Counted from the stretch's first letter, positions 1-12,359 are shown. The stretch is 64,000 nt of DNA from Miscanthus floridulus (GCF_019320115.1 NC_089587.1:103179063-103243062); one strand, 5' to 3'. Notes: generated by a model from the letters alone, not told the origin. Translations and numbers: made by a program.

Positions 1-2549
1 AAAAAAATAATTGAGATGTCAGGCAAATACTAAATCCTTCGTTGAGATAAGCCTTAGATCATTGAGACATTTGGTCAAGAAGATCCTGTGCGTGGTTATC
101 ATTGCATTCAGCCTATTATGTCGAGTGCCCTCACCTTGATTTGTTGTAGACTTTGGAAATTAGGGAGTCTCGCCATCCAACAGCGTAATTGCAAGAACGC
201 ATCCAGCACCTAGAAGGTCTGATGTGTGTGCACTGGAGTTCGACCTCAGGACACGTTGACCGAGCTTGTTGTGCTGGAGATGTGCAACGTCTGGGCGTCA
301 GGCTTGGCTTTGAGGCGCCTATGATTTTTGTGCCCTGCAAATGCTTAACCCAGTACCAACTCAATTTGCAGTAAATATTAGCAAGACCTGATGTGATTTC
401 CATCCATCCGAAAACCAGAGAACTGAAACAGGCATCGAATAAATCACATCTGAAAATATATCCGCACCAACACGAATGAAGACTGAAACATGAAACACGC
501 ATTGTTTCTGATTCGTGCTGCGTTTTCGCAGACAAATACCACAACGAACTGGATGGCAAATACAAACTCAAGAACACGGATCCGATCATTGAGGAAACAG
601 AGGACCAGCAATCTCCAGGAAAACATAGGAATAGGCCAGCAGACATCCAGAAGGCAGGAATACAATCTAGAAGGCAGTAAACCATACCTCTCGCCAATCC
701 TTGGTGGAGATTCAGATTTTGGAGATGCAGGCGAGACGGTGGCAGAAGCAGGTTGGCAATCGATGGCTCCCCTTGCCGCCACCGCCGTCGAGCGAAGGAG
801 CAGCTGCCTGGTCTCTCTCCCTCCACAAATCTCACGTGTGCAGACATCGCCCTTGGGGCTCTCAACTGCGCCGAGACGCCGCCGCCGCCCCGTGCAACCC
901 TAGCCCCATGGGCGGGCGGGCTGCGGCGACAATGGCAAGCAGCAGGAGGAGCGTGCGCGGCTATCGCGAGGACCACGCTAGTCTGCTCGGTTGCTGCATG
1001 AAGCTTCCGCAGCCGCCAGGAGAGGAAGGATGTCGACGCCAGGCAGCCAGGTGGGACAGCGTCGCGTCCACACGGCCTAGCTGGGATGCACGGAACGATG
1101 GCGACTGGCGCCTCGTGGAAGCGGTTTAGCTGGGCCAATAGCGGCTGCCCTGAGAAGGGAGCACGCCTGTGAAGGGAGACGCGGTGAGGCTCTCGACGCT
1201 CACGGCCGGCTCGGTCTGGCGGATCCGGGAGGCAGAGGCCGGCGGGATCAACGGGTAGGGTTCGCGTTATGATCGTGCGTTTCCTTTTTTTCTTTTTTTT
1301 ATTAGGTGATTGCAGGTTTCGATCGCTGTGCGTGGGTGTTTGGAGCCCGCGTGCGTGGGATGGAGAGCTAGGGGGTGAGAAGCCCGGCGCAGAGATCGGG
1401 GGTGGGGTGGAGTGGTGAAGTGGGGAGATCGGGGTGGGATATCCAAAGAATATCGGCCGTCGAACGTGGTTGAGCAAGAAGAGAGAATAAGTGAGAGTTA
1501 ATTTGGTACACACGTTTTTAATGTTATCTTTTTTCTGTATGCGTTTTGTGGGGTGGACGTAGTTTAGATCGTGACTGTAGAGGTGGGATTTGTTTGGTGG
1601 CTGTAGGATAATTTGAAATGGTGTATTATAGAGGTAGAGATAAGAGTTCAAGCGAGGAAGAGAATTACTCTCCCAAACAATTTAGATTCAATAATGTATA
1701 GGTAACTCTGTCTAAAGTTCGGTTTGCTGTAAAACTAGATACTCGGTGCAGGCGTACTTGGCTAAGGGGAGTGGCCCCTGTGATCATTTCCTTTTCATTC
1801 ATACCCGGTGCAGAATGCAGATGAGTATGCTCATATGCTCACACTATGACCTCTATATATGCACACATGCACACCATACCTCTATAATATCTTTCAGATA
1901 CTGAGGCAACAGATCTAGTAATTGACAAAGACACAAGGACGCCTAGTTGCCGACGGACACCTTGATTTTCACTAAATATAAAACATTGTTGCTTACTGGA
2001 ATAATTGTAGGGAAATCCGAGTACCCATACTAAGTTTACGGACTTTGAGCCTGGTTGTACAGGATCCATAAGAAGAAATCTAACCAATTGAGCATATGCC
2101 CTCATGACTGGTTTCTATCTAGGCTCCCACCAAACTACTAAAAGAGCTCTGGACTATGATTATATCTATATAATTATATGCTCCATCTATTGCTAATGGA
2201 CACTCAATACACGCGTCACAATAGAAAATTAGACAATCCTTAGAAATTCTAGAAAAATAAAACACATTAACATTGTTGACAACAATAGGAATTGGATCTA
2301 ATTTGCTTTGCAATTGTCAATTATTTACCCACATTTTTCCGGTTATGCAAATAGCCAATGCTATTATGGTCATATTTGTGGGAACATGTGTACATGATGC
2401 CACTTCATGAGAAGTGAATTTACACTTTAACATTGTTATTGCTTATAATGACAATGCCATTGTTGTGTGCTTACCTCAAGGTAGCATGTCACAACACATA
2501 ATGACAGATGTGTTTTAGTAGCTTTTTACATTGTTAGAGAATCTTCAAG
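1..2549. other. No supportable gene; GC-rich core at ~700-1260
   Basis: This stretch holds open frames on both strands, including a long minus frame at 131-1651. None shows a recognisable domain, and the longest is mostly Ser/Pro/Arg-rich translation of GC-rich DNA. The GC-rich core at about 700-1260 lies between AT-rich flanks and could be a captured exon or 5' leader of a gene fragment. From 1680 to 2549 the DNA is AT-rich without structure I can name. I see no intron-exon series that would make a gene. Confidence 0.5.
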
Positions 2550-2880
2550 TGTGACATCCAGCCTAGTTTGAAATTTGGCCCATATTGGCCCATGTGCATA
2601 TTAATGAGATATTGTGGGGGGTTTAGTCCCACCTTGGTTGTTAATGATGGGTTAGACCAACATATAAGGCTTCTAGAGTCCATCCCACCGTCCCCGTGTT
2701 AATCCTTTTACGTGAAGTAAGGACAGAAGCATAAGTGGGGTGGTGGTAGTTGTGGTTCACTCATTGTACAGAGTGGATCGGAGTCCAAGTTTTCTAAGTA
2801 GCTAAAATAAAAGGTTTTGGTAGCACCAAAGAAACATTTCTCCAACAATTTCCAAATAATCACTCCTAAAAGACAGAACC
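2550..2880 (+). other. LTR-like or promoter-like segment, family unknown
   Basis: The segment starts near a TGTGACATCC word. It carries two TGGCCCA-type words, a tract reading TTAGTCCCACCTTGG, and a TATA-like CATATAAG near 2660 followed by a CT-rich stretch. This organisation recalls the LTR of a small retroelement (TRIM-like or solo LTR). I could not find a matching second copy or a target duplication, so the call is tentative. Confidence 0.25.
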
Positions 2881-2885
2881 TAATT

Positions 2886-3176
2886 TTACATTAGGAATCC
2901 TGACCGATTTTTAAAGCACCCAACCACTTTTATACTTTCTTTCTCTCTTATACATTTGGTATCGGGGGTCGGAAATGGTTCACCTGCAGCGGGATGCCAT
3001 CCGGCAGTTACTTGATGTTGAAGGACGCCTTCGAACACCATTCCTTCTAGGGTCTTCTGGGTGACAGTAGATCTAACCCACTCCTGGTCGCGGCAGACCT
3101 CGCCAGTAATCTCCGCCGCCTCCTTCCCTGACTTCTTCGGGCTCGAGCAGCTGCGTTTCTTCCCACCCTTCGCCAT
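2886..3176 (-). pseudogene. Transposase_28 / 'putative gypsy-type transposon' gene remnant
   Basis: The minus frame starting at the ATG at 3176 opens with a lysine-rich leader (MAKGGKK) and an acidic linker. It then reads WVRSTVTQKTLEGMVFEGVL, followed by a GWHPAAGEPFPTPDT tract. This layout (W-x-S-T-V, leucine helix, then W-x-PAAGE-x-x-P-x-P) is the N-terminal signature of the plant family annotated as Transposase_28 (PF04195), found in grass retroelement-associated genes. The conserved region breaks off after PTPDT, where the family normally continues, so this is a 5' exon or a truncated copy. The longer frame back to 3353 is probably leader sequence. The coiled-coil pseudogene at 44131-45643 may belong to the same kind of gene. 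Confidence 0.5.
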
Positions 3177-3359
3177 GGATTGGATTTGATTCGATTTGGC
3201 TATGCTCAGATTGGGTTGTGGAAAGGCCGTGGTTGCAACTGTAGAAGGGTGCAAGAAGGCGAAGCGCCGAAGTGTTGTGCGGTTGCAAGGAAGATGATGC
3301 GCTAGTGCGTAATGAGGGGAGTGCACCGCCACGGGTAGATTGAAACAGTTCAACCTTGA

Positions 3360-3540
3360 CCTTTTATCTTCAGGGTTTTCGGGAAAACCGCACTAACCCC
3401 GCCGCATTGTTCACACCCCTCCGCAATGTTTGCACCACTTCCTTTGCGCCCCTCCAACTTCTCCGTCAAAGGATATTGGGCTAGTCTAATGGGCCTACGG
3501 GCATACTAAACGGTTGAGCCCGCTTCGTCGGTTTACCTCT
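3360..3540. other. Short non-coding spacer
   Basis: The spacer is CT-rich and lies between the gene remnant and the tandem repeat. It could be the upstream region of the minus-strand remnant. I see no gene in it. Confidence 0.4.
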
Positions 3541-3985
3541 CCAAATCTCTCAATGTTCTCCGATTTCGCCACGGTATAGTGCTAAGCACTCTCCATGTTC
3601 TCCAATTTTGCCATGTTCTCCCATGTTCGCCATGATATAGTGCTAATCACTCTTCATGTTATCCAACTTTCTCCATGATCTCCAAAATTTGCCATGTTCT
3701 CCAATGTTCGCCATGGTATAGTGCTAAACACTCTCCATGTCTCCAAATTTCTCCATGATCTCTAAATTTCGCCATGTTCTCCAATGTTCGCCATGGTATA
3801 GTGCTAAGCACTCTCCATGCTCTCCAAATTTCTCTATGTTCTCCAAATCTCTCCATGTTCTCCAATTTTGCCACGGTATAGTGCTAAGCACTCTCCAAAA
3901 TTCGCCACGGTTAATTGCTAAGTACTCTCTCCATTTTTAAGTGCTCAACACTCTCCAAAATTTACTCCTATGTCAAGTGCTAAGC
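3541..3985. repeat. ~80-bp degenerate tandem repeat with GTGCTAAGCAC core
   Basis: The words CTCCATGTTCTCCAA, TTCGCCATGGTATAGTGCTAA and GCACTCTCC recur. The TATAGTGCTAA core appears near 3577, 3637, 3717, 3797 and 3877, giving spacings of 60, 80, 80 and 80 bp. Shorter decayed copies follow near 3909, 3939 and 3972. The core GTGCTAAGCAC is an almost perfect palindrome. Open frames on both strands through this block are by-products of the repeat. Confidence 0.8.
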
Positions 3986-4395
3986 ACAAAGATTTTGTCC
4001 TTTATACAAATGTGAATAAACTCCAAATAAACATAAACTGCTTTGTAGGATATAAAATTCACCGGTACATTTCTCCTGATAAACTCCGCTCTGTTTTCTT
4101 CAAATGCACTCCTGATAATGTAACTTAGGGTAGTTTCACGGTAGATGTTGCAAGTCAAGCCACACACAAATGCATGATAACAAGGATTCTAGTGGCTACT
4201 TCCTTTTCGAACATATGAATTCAATAAGACAGTGGACAAACTATGCATGTATGGAATATAATAAAATCCTCAAATATAAGTAGTAAGACAATATACAACT
4301 CATTAGAGATAGAATATAGATAGAACAAAGTCACTACAGATACAACTATATATGCCTGCATGGCTGCATTTATTATGTACTCATTCAAGAGAGAA

Positions 4396-4420
4396 GGGGG
4401 GGGGGGGGGGGGGGGGGGGG
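4396..4420 (+). repeat. Homopolymer run of 25 G
   Basis: There are 25 consecutive G residues inside copy 1 of the tandem array. The matching place in copy 3 (about 6280) has only four Gs in an AGAGAAAGGGGAG context, so the run expanded from a short G tract after the copies arose. A run of this length could form a G-quadruplex. It is also a place where assembly length may be wrong. Confidence 0.95.
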
Positions 4421-4439
4421 AGTAGCAAATAATTTACTA

Positions 4440-4631
4440 CTCCCTCAATTCAAAATTACAAAGATTTATGACATCAAATAGGTATATTATGAAAATATAA
4501 TTAATGAAGAATCTAATGATACTTAGTTGGTATGATAAATGTTAATATTTTTTTATATAAATTTGGTCAAACTTGAGATGATTTGAATCTCCAAGAAAGT
4601 TGGAATGTCTTATAATTTGGGATGAAGGGAG
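4440..4631. mobile_element. Stowaway MITE (192 bp)
   Basis: The element begins CTCCCTCAATTCAAAATTAC and ends with the inverse, TAATTTGGGATGAAGGGAG. It has an AT-rich body and a TA on each side (4438-4439 and 4632-4633). The terminal CTCCCT sequence, TA target duplication and size are typical of Stowaway elements mobilised by mariner-like transposases. It is present only in copy 1 of the tandem array, so it inserted after the copies diverged. Confidence 0.85.
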
Positions 4632-4926
4632 TATGTAGATAGGAGAGGAGGTGAGTAATAAGTATTTATTAGAGAGAGAGAGAGAGCTAAACACCATATG
4701 GGGCTGCGCATCAATAGGGACTAGAAAATTGGGTAGTTGGGAAATATTTCTACTCACATGGAGATGTATGTATTGGATTTGATACTTTCTTTTGCAATAT
4801 ATAAACTTGCACAATCTAGTAGACAAACTTTGCACACATGGAACATAAACACTTTTGTGACGACTAATAAGGCGATGTGTGAGTCAGTAGAGATAAGAGT
4901 GATGCTAGAAATCATCTTGAACTCTT

Positions 4927-5099
<173 letters not shown>

Positions 5100-6900
5100 A
5101 ATTATTTACTAGACTTGATGTTATTTTTACCATGCAAGTTAATTTGATTATATAATACAAATCCTAATTTTATCCATGGAGATTACTATTATGATATTCT
5201 CTAAACCAAAAGTTACAAAAGAGGAAACAAGCAAAGATGGTTTTAAACTGAGAGCTCAAAGATTCTATTGTAACTTAAGGTAGTTTCATGGTAGATGTTG
5301 CAAGTCAAACCACACACAAATGCATGGTAAGAATTCAAGTGGGTACTTCCTTTTCCATCATAGGAGATCACATAAGCAAGTGGACAAACTCTGCATGGAT
5401 GGAACATAATAACATGCTCAAATATAAGTAGTACGACAATGTACAAGTAACTAGAGATAGAGTGAAGTCACTACGGATAGACTGGAGTAATTAGAGATAG
5501 GGAGTCACTATAGATAGAATGAAGTCACTAGAGATAATTATTAGAGAGAGAGAACTAACACCATATGAGGCTTCGCATGAATAGGGACCCACAAAATTGG
5601 GTAGTTGCAAAATATATTTTACTCAAATAGAGATGCATGTATTGGAGTTGAAGTGGACACTTCCTTTTGCAACATATAAACTTGCACAATCTAGTAGACA
5701 AACTTTGCACACATGGAACAAAAACACTTTTTATGGAGAGATAGTTACTTGTTATAGTTTGCTTTTTTACTTTGGGCATATGTGCCTTGTATTTTAATTC
5801 ATGTAAATATTATTCTTTCATTTAATGGAAAAGCAAAAAAAAAGGTAGGGGACTCCCCTGCCGTTTCGGTCAAAAAGGTGATGTGTGAGTCAGTAGAGAT
5901 AAGAGAGATGCTAGAAATAGTCAAAAGTTACAAAATAGGCAACAAGCAAAGATGGTTTGGAACTATGAGCTCAAAGATTCTATTGTAACTTAGGGTAGTT
6001 TCATGGTAGATGTTGCAAGTCAAACCACACACTACAAATGCGTGATAAGAATTCAAGTGGATACTTTTCCATCATATGAACTCACAAAAGCAAGTAGATA
6101 GACTCTGCATGATGGAACATAATAACATAATTAAATATAAGTAGTAAGACAATGTACAAGTAACAAGAGATAAAATGGAGTCACTATAGATAGACTAGAG
6201 TTACTATACAAAGAAATGAAGTCACTAGAGATAGAATTATACATGTCTGCATTCATTATGTACTCATTCTAGAGAGAAAGGGGAGAATAACAAGTAATTG
6301 TTTATCATATATAGATGGGAGGAGTAATAAATAATTATTTGAAGAAAGAGAGAGAACCGAAGACCATACAAGGCTGCGAATGAATTGCAATCTGCAAAAT
6401 AGGTAGTTGGCGTATGTTGTTTGTCAAATGAAGACGGATGCATTGGAATTTAAATGGATACTTCCTATTGCAACATACAAACTCGCGTAATCCAATGGAC
6501 AAACTTAGCACACATGGAGTAGAAAACATTTTTTAAGATGACCAATAAGGCGATGTGTGTGTCAATAGAGATAAGAGTGATGCCTACATTCATCACGTAC
6601 TCTTATGAGAGATAAAAAAAGATTATTTAGTACACATGATGCTCTTTTTCCTCGTATTAAGTTAGTTTTGGTTCTATCATATAGCTGCTAAGTTTAAGCT
6701 TTTTGAAGATACTCATTCTCTGAACCAAAAGTTGCAAAAGAAGAACAAGCGAAGAAGGTTGTTAGACTTTATTGTTTATCCAATCCATCACTGGTCTAAC
6801 ACTTCTCCACTGCTTTTTAAAAAATGGCCTTCTCCACTGCCCCCCTACCCCACCCCACCCCTCACCCCCCCAAAAAACACCCACCCATCCCCTCCCTTAG

Positions 6901-6910
6901 CCTATAAATA
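6901..6910 (+). promoter_or_regulatory. TATA box of the response-regulator-like gene
   Basis: CCTATAAATAAAC lies about 60 bp before the ATG at 6968, leaving room for a start of transcription near 6930-6940 and a short leader. It sits 135 bp after the end of the triplicated array, so that array occupies the proximal promoter. Confidence 0.65.
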
Positions 6911-6967
6911 AACAGGTTAGTCACGATCCCTTCTCATAAGTCCACACACCCCCTAGTGTGTGCCTCA

Positions 6968-9900
6968 ATGAACCGGGAGATGACAGCAATGTTCCCCAAT
7001 GGCATCAGAGCCTTGATTGTGGACGATGATGCAAGGTTCATTAAGTCATCTTCCATGCTTCTTTCTCTCCTAAACTTCAAAGGTAATTGTGATCTTTCGA
7101 GTTGGCAATAAGGTTTTCTAATTATAGATCTTCTTGAAGTATGTTTTCCTCAAGAAGATGCAGTGAAGCTATATGTATTTTGGGTATTTGTTTGGAGAGT
7201 TTTTGGGCATGAGATCTGCTGTTTCCATTTAATATCTATAGAAAATAGGTAAAAATATGATGTTTTCTTCAACATCTGTGGTGGAAAATTTTAGAAGAGT
7301 GACAGGAGATTATACCGTGGCCAGATGATGTGCACTCGGTGGTTATTTATGTCATGTTGTTTTTTTTTCGTGTTTCTTCCATATTTGAAGATAGATCATG
7401 TTTTAGACCAAGTTTATTAACCCTTATTTCTTGGGGGAAAATGATATCCCTCATTCTCCTGTGCGAGTTTTCTCATATATATACCTTTGAGTAAGCAAGA
7501 TTCAAATCAAAGAATTGTGCCAATTTTTAAATATCTCACTGTTTTTTCTTAAAGAAAATAGTTTTATTCCTATAGCATAATTTACTGCACTTTAGTTAAA
7601 TTATGAACTGTGAGCCACCAAGATCTCTTTTTAACATTACTATCAGACGTGCCCGTGCTACAACGAGACCCAATATATATGTCTTGGAATCGGATTTCAT
7701 TGTATGCATGAGTCCGGATCACATATTGGACATATGAAGGGCACAGGGGTATTTTGAAAATAAGAAAAGGGTTGGAAGAAACTGTCGCTTTTAAATTATT
7801 ATTATTAATTATTATAGATAGAAGTAGAGATAGATATAGAGATAGAGATAAAAAAGCCTCTCTTTTCTTCATTTTTGTTTTTGGCCAGCATAACCCCTAA
7901 TTTTATGGGCATACTCATGGTTTCACGTGTCACTTGCCACACCTCTCTTTGCAGTGGCCTCTTGCGGGAGCCCTACATCTGCACTTAAGTTCCTCTCTGG
8001 AGACAAGAACAAAGACGTCGACGTGGTCCTCGTCAACGCTGAGAAGGCTACCACCTGCGGCTTCGACTTCCGTGGCATTGTCGAGTCCGATCTGTCCATC
8101 CCGGTCATCTACTGTAAGCACGCTGCCATGGCGATCAACGCACGTACACCTACGAATAAAATTGCATCACATCAAGCAATACTGAAAGAGGAAAAGCTTA
8201 ACTAATCATTTTGTTACTGGTGCATGCATACTACGTAGTCTTGTCGCTGGATCACGTGGCCACCGGCGACGAGGCGGACGAGCTGCTCCGCACGCTCAGG
8301 GATTCGACCTACGTCCTCAGGAGTCCGCTGCAGGCCAACGATGTCTGTGACCTGTGGATGGTCATCGCGTGGCGCAAGTGCTACCTGGAGAAGAAGGCCA
8401 AGGGGGCCGACGACGGCCGCCGCGTGGTTCCCGCCGCCGCCGTTCAGGCATTTATGGCCGGCGGCTCCAGCTCCACCACCGTCGTAGACGAGGAAAGGGA
8501 AGACGAAGATCGGATCCACTTCAAGGTGGTGGGCGCCGGCGGGAGAGGCCGCAAGAGGAAGAGCGGCTGCAACACCGTCGCCGCCGGCTCCTCCGGGACC
8601 ACCGTCGCAGGTACGGTTGATATCTCCTCATCGAAGCACCGCACTCTCATGCTCGTCGTTTTGTTTAATGCTGACAGAGGACAGAAACGGTCTATTTTTT
8701 CCCGTCTTATATGACATTTCTGTACCACACCAATATTTATGCAGTAGAAGCACGTACAATGACAAAAAAAAAATTGTTCAATCTGTTTGTTTGTATGGTA
8801 GTTCCTCGGTTCCAAATTATAAGTTATTTTAATTTTTTTAAGCGTAAAAATATCTCAAGTTTGACCAGATTTGTATAATAAAATAATAATATTTATGATA
8901 TCAAATAAGTATCATTAAATTCTTCATTAATTGTATTTTCATAGTACCCATTTGATGCCATAAATTATTGTAATGTTTTTTTTTATAATTTTAGTTAAAT
9001 TTGAAATACTTTGACTCTCTAAAAAAAGTTAGAATGACTTGTAATTTGAAACGGAAGGAGTACATAAATTAATTCTAAAACATATATTATGAATCTTTTC
9101 TCTACGTACATAGTCAACTCTCTCCTTTTATCAAGCACAGGAGGCCAGACAGGCAAGAGACAGGGGAAGATGAACGTGACAGGAGAGCACGAGAGGGACG
9201 CCGTGTCTACCCAGCAACAGGTGTCAATTTCTTCTAAATTCGTTTGCCCATTTAATTTGGGCGAATATTGGCTAGTTACGTCTTTTTCGCAGTATTGCAT
9301 TTTGGAAGCAACTAGGTGCCAGTTTCTTCTAAAAATCCGTTTTGCCTGTTTATACGATCGAACACTAGTTGCATCCTTTTTTTAACAGAACTACATTGGG
9401 CATAATGTTATGACGATTACTACTAAAATTTGGAAATTTAGAAACAGTAACTCCTACATTTTGCCCTACACATACTGGTGAACCTTGGCCCCCATGTGTA
9501 CAGGTCAGTTGTTCTGATGAGTTGAACTCTTTAGGTGGTGTTGTACGTACCTCTCTCTTTTTATTTTCCTTTTCTGTCGTCTAATAAAAATCTTGATAAA
9601 TCTCTTGTCGTTCCTTAAAAGAATTACTGGCTCCGTTCGACTTGCTGAAACTTGGCTGAATTGGTTGAAAAACACTGTTCTGGTTGAATTGTTGTAAGAG
9701 AAAAATACTGTTTCGGCTAAAAAAACAAGCTGAATAGTGCGGATTATAAGGTAAGCCGAACGGGGCCACTAGCTAGCGAGCCTATATGTGTTACTACTTA
9801 ATGGTAGTAAGCATATATGTGTGGTTATGCAGTAGCTTAAGACTATCTCCATATTTAACTGAAATATAGCATTGTAGTCAAACATGCGTTACTACCTACT

Positions 9901-12359
9901 TCTGGTAAGCAAGTATATCTCCAGTATTTAGTACAGATGTTTTCAGTTGCCCCTCGGTCATGCAGTCAAACTAATTTGAAGTTTGACTGTAAAACTACTA
10001 TATTTCTATATGTTCAAATAAGTTGCTTCTCAAATGAAAGTAGTAGTATATGTATAATTTTTACCAAGGAGTATGCCATGAACATTGTTATAACTTGTAA
10101 GGCCCCGTTTGGACATGAGAATCGGATTCGATATTCACTAGAACGGCTCGAAACCGTGACGTGCTGCCTAGATCCGCAAGGATTCTGTTCAGTTTTTTCT
10201 TCAGCGAAGTTAGAAACTAGGAAAGGGTGGTTTCTCACAGAATCGTTTCGGTTTCCTTGCTGCACTTATGGGCTACCAATTTTATTTTTTCGGTTGTAAT
10301 TCTTTTTTAGTGCACATATTAAGATTGTATTGTATTTAAGCTACTGTTCACCCACAGAAAGTTCAGAAGTTTTTGAAGCACACTTTTATTTATATGATTC
10401 TTTAAGAAAATATATATCTTCATATGAATCAGAATTCAGCCTACTAGCCAAACGGTTTTACGATTTGATTCTAATTCATCACATGAAACATTTATTGGGA
10501 TAATTTGGATCTAAAATGCTTCTAAGAAAATTTGGATCCCTATCGAATGCACCCTAACTCTGTTTATGGTTGTGAATGTTTTTTTCCAGAAATGGACTGT
10601 TCAAAGTTGTCAATTATTTTATTTATTTTCTTAGGTTTAGATCCTCATTTCTGACTGAAGGGAGAAAGTTTATCCAATTAAATTTTGGTTGATCTTAAAC
10701 GCATATAAAAGGTTATATGTCCAATTCATCCCTGTTTGATCTTAAAATTCATAGATAGTCATATAAGTATCAAGTTTGACCAACAATTAATCAAAATTAT
10801 GTGCAAATCTAGAACATAAAACTTGCTTCAATAGATTTGTGTTCAAACTTCAAAGTGACTCTAAGATGATATTAATTCTTTAGCAAATGACTATATACTA
10901 TAAGAGAAATTATAGCTTAACATCTATTTTGTATGACTTTTCCTATGATCGAATATTCCTATCATTTCTGGATTGTGGGAATAGTTTGTAGTTAGTTGTT
11001 ATCGTACGTGTCGTCTTAGTTTCTGAAAAATTCTACTACTCCATTGTCAATCTAAAAGTTACATTACACGAGTACATATTTCCTCTTCTTTTGTAGCCTG
11101 CGACCCAGAAAGCAGCGCTACCTTCGGTGCGCCAGCAGCAGCAGCAACCCGCGGCAGCAACTACTATCGAGGCCATTGCTACACCACCCCGCTGGAACCA
11201 ACCCGCGGCCGGCAACGTCGCCTTTGGCAACATCGCACCGCCGACGGCAGTAGCAAACCACATGGCTACCACCGTCACATACGAGCCGGAGTTCTCCCGC
11301 GGCGGCAACGGCAACCAGCAGCAGCAGAACGTTTGTCCGCCGCTGATGTTCGGGCCGTTCCCATACCAGGGCCCGCCGCCGCCCGTGCTGAAGCAGGCCA
11401 TGTCGTTCCTGCCGCTGCCGCGATACAGCGGGACTGAGAGCGTCGGTGGCGCAACCGTCGGAGCTTCTGCTGCAGCTGCAGGAGAGCACAGCAAGGCCGC
11501 CACTTTTCTTCTTCGGACCCTGAACCTTGGTACAGAACCAGATGGCCACGACGAGCTCGCAGCCATGATGGCCATGTACTCTGAGTCCACCAATCCACCG
11601 GTGGCCAAGGCAGCAGCTACAGCAGCAATGTACAGCGACAGCTCTAGCGCACTCATGGCGCCTCAGCCGCAGCAAATTGGTCACGGTGTGATGGCAGGAT
11701 TGGCAGCAAATAGGGTAGAAGCCACGGGCGCACTCAACACCAACAGCTACATCAACTACAGCGCTGCAGCAGCCGTGGCGCCTCAGCATGTTGGTCACGG
11801 TGTGGCACCAAAACATGCAGCAGCAGCCAGACAAGAAGTACTCAACAATGGCGACGACTTCAGCACCTACAGCACATCACTCATGCCCCCTAATCAGGTT
11901 CTTAAAATGGCTTCGAATGTGAATGAGCTGACAATGGCAGAAGGAGCATTTTTCAGCAACGCCAACGACGATGCATCGTTCACGGCGCCTCAGGATCTCG
12001 CAGCGGCGCCAGATGGTGATCAGCTTGCACCAGGAGCGCTGGAAGCCATCAGTGCATCGCTCATGGGGTCTCCGGGACCTGGCGCGGCGATGGATGGGAA
12101 CCCTGGCCTCGAGCTCGAGGCAATGTTTTCTCCTGATCAGTACGACAACACCATGTTCCCACTGGAAGCTCTCCTGGGGCTGGATGATGCTCCCGTGTAC
12201 GAGGCCGGCGTGGACTACCAGCAGGGTGGCGCAGCTGGCGGGACTGCCGGCGATGCTGCAGGGTCCTCGCTGATCGGCGGTGCTGATGACAACCTTGACG
12301 TCCTGGATGATTATTTGTTCATGGACAGCACTGGGGATTTCAACAATGGCCGCGAGTAA
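6968..12359 (+). CDS. Type-B-like pseudo-response regulator, degenerate receiver, no GARP domain (5 exons, 662 aa)
   Basis: Exons 6968-7082, 7955-8113, 8239-8610, 9141-9220 and 11097-12359 join with GT-AG introns and matching phases (1989 nt). Residues ~12-138 form a response-regulator receiver: acidic pocket VDDD at 18-21, strand DVDVVLVN ending at residue 66, then PVIYF and a final helix ending WRK at 138. Canonical receivers have Asp at position 66; here it is Asn. The conserved Lys is replaced by Arg119, so phosphorelay by His kinases is not expected. A basic RGRKRK tract (194-199) could be a nuclear signal. Family members normally follow with a GARP/Myb-like DNA-binding domain; none is encoded by these exons or recognisable in introns 3-4. 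The tail is Gln-, Ala- and Met-rich and ends acidic (DDNLDVLDDYLF), like an activation domain. Inference: a nuclear regulator working through protein partners. Exon joins are unconfirmed by transcripts. Confidence 0.8.
8801..9060. mobile_element. Stowaway-like MITE in intron 3 of the response-regulator gene
   Basis: The left end GTTCCTCGGTTCCAAATTAT mirrors the right end TAATTTGAAACGGAAGGAG. TA flanks both sides (8799-8800 and 9061-9062), and the body is AT-rich and palindromic. It makes up about half of the 530-bp intron and ends 80 bp before the exon 4 acceptor. Confidence 0.8.
9629..9767. mobile_element. Short GGCCCCGTTCGG-type MITE in intron 4
   Basis: The ends GGCTCCGTTCGACTTGCTGA and the inverse of AAGCCGAACGGGGCC form terminal inverted repeats around a 139-bp element. 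Inside are two complementary-looking arms containing ACACTGTTCTGG and ATACTGTTTCGG. The flanks share ACT, a possible 3-bp target duplication. Elements with these ends are abundant in Andropogoneae genomes; the superfamily assignment is uncertain. Confidence 0.65.
10102..10555. mobile_element. Possible GGCCCCGTTTGG-type insertion in intron 4
   Basis: GGCCCCGTTTGGACATGAGA at the left recalls the ends of grass MITEs, and CCAAACGG near 10449 is a partial inverse. I could not define the right end or a target duplication, so this is only a candidate. The rest of the 1876-bp intron 4 holds nothing I can name. Confidence 0.25.

Noticed and set aside
131..1651. 506-codon minus-strand open frame
   Set aside because: Composition is low-complexity Ser/Pro/Arg with no domain, no splice context and overlapping open frames on the other strand. 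It is typical of GC-rich non-coding DNA.
3659..3940. Open frames with repeated Met-Phe-Ser or Glu-Asn-Met words
   Set aside because: They follow the 80-bp tandem repeat on both strands and have no other support.
7582..8108. Small frames inside intron 1 and opposite exon 2 of the response-regulator gene
   Set aside because: Intron and antisense shadows of a gene with consistent splice phases.
9221..11096. Possible hidden GARP/Myb exon in intron 4
   Set aside because: The intron is AT-rich. I found no reading resembling the W-x-x-x-LH...SHLQKYR pattern and no GC-rich block. It contains MITE sequence instead.
11036..11834. Long minus frames opposite exon 5 of the response-regulator gene
   Set aside because: Shadows of a GC-rich Gln/Ala-coding exon; Cys/Val-rich and without a domain.
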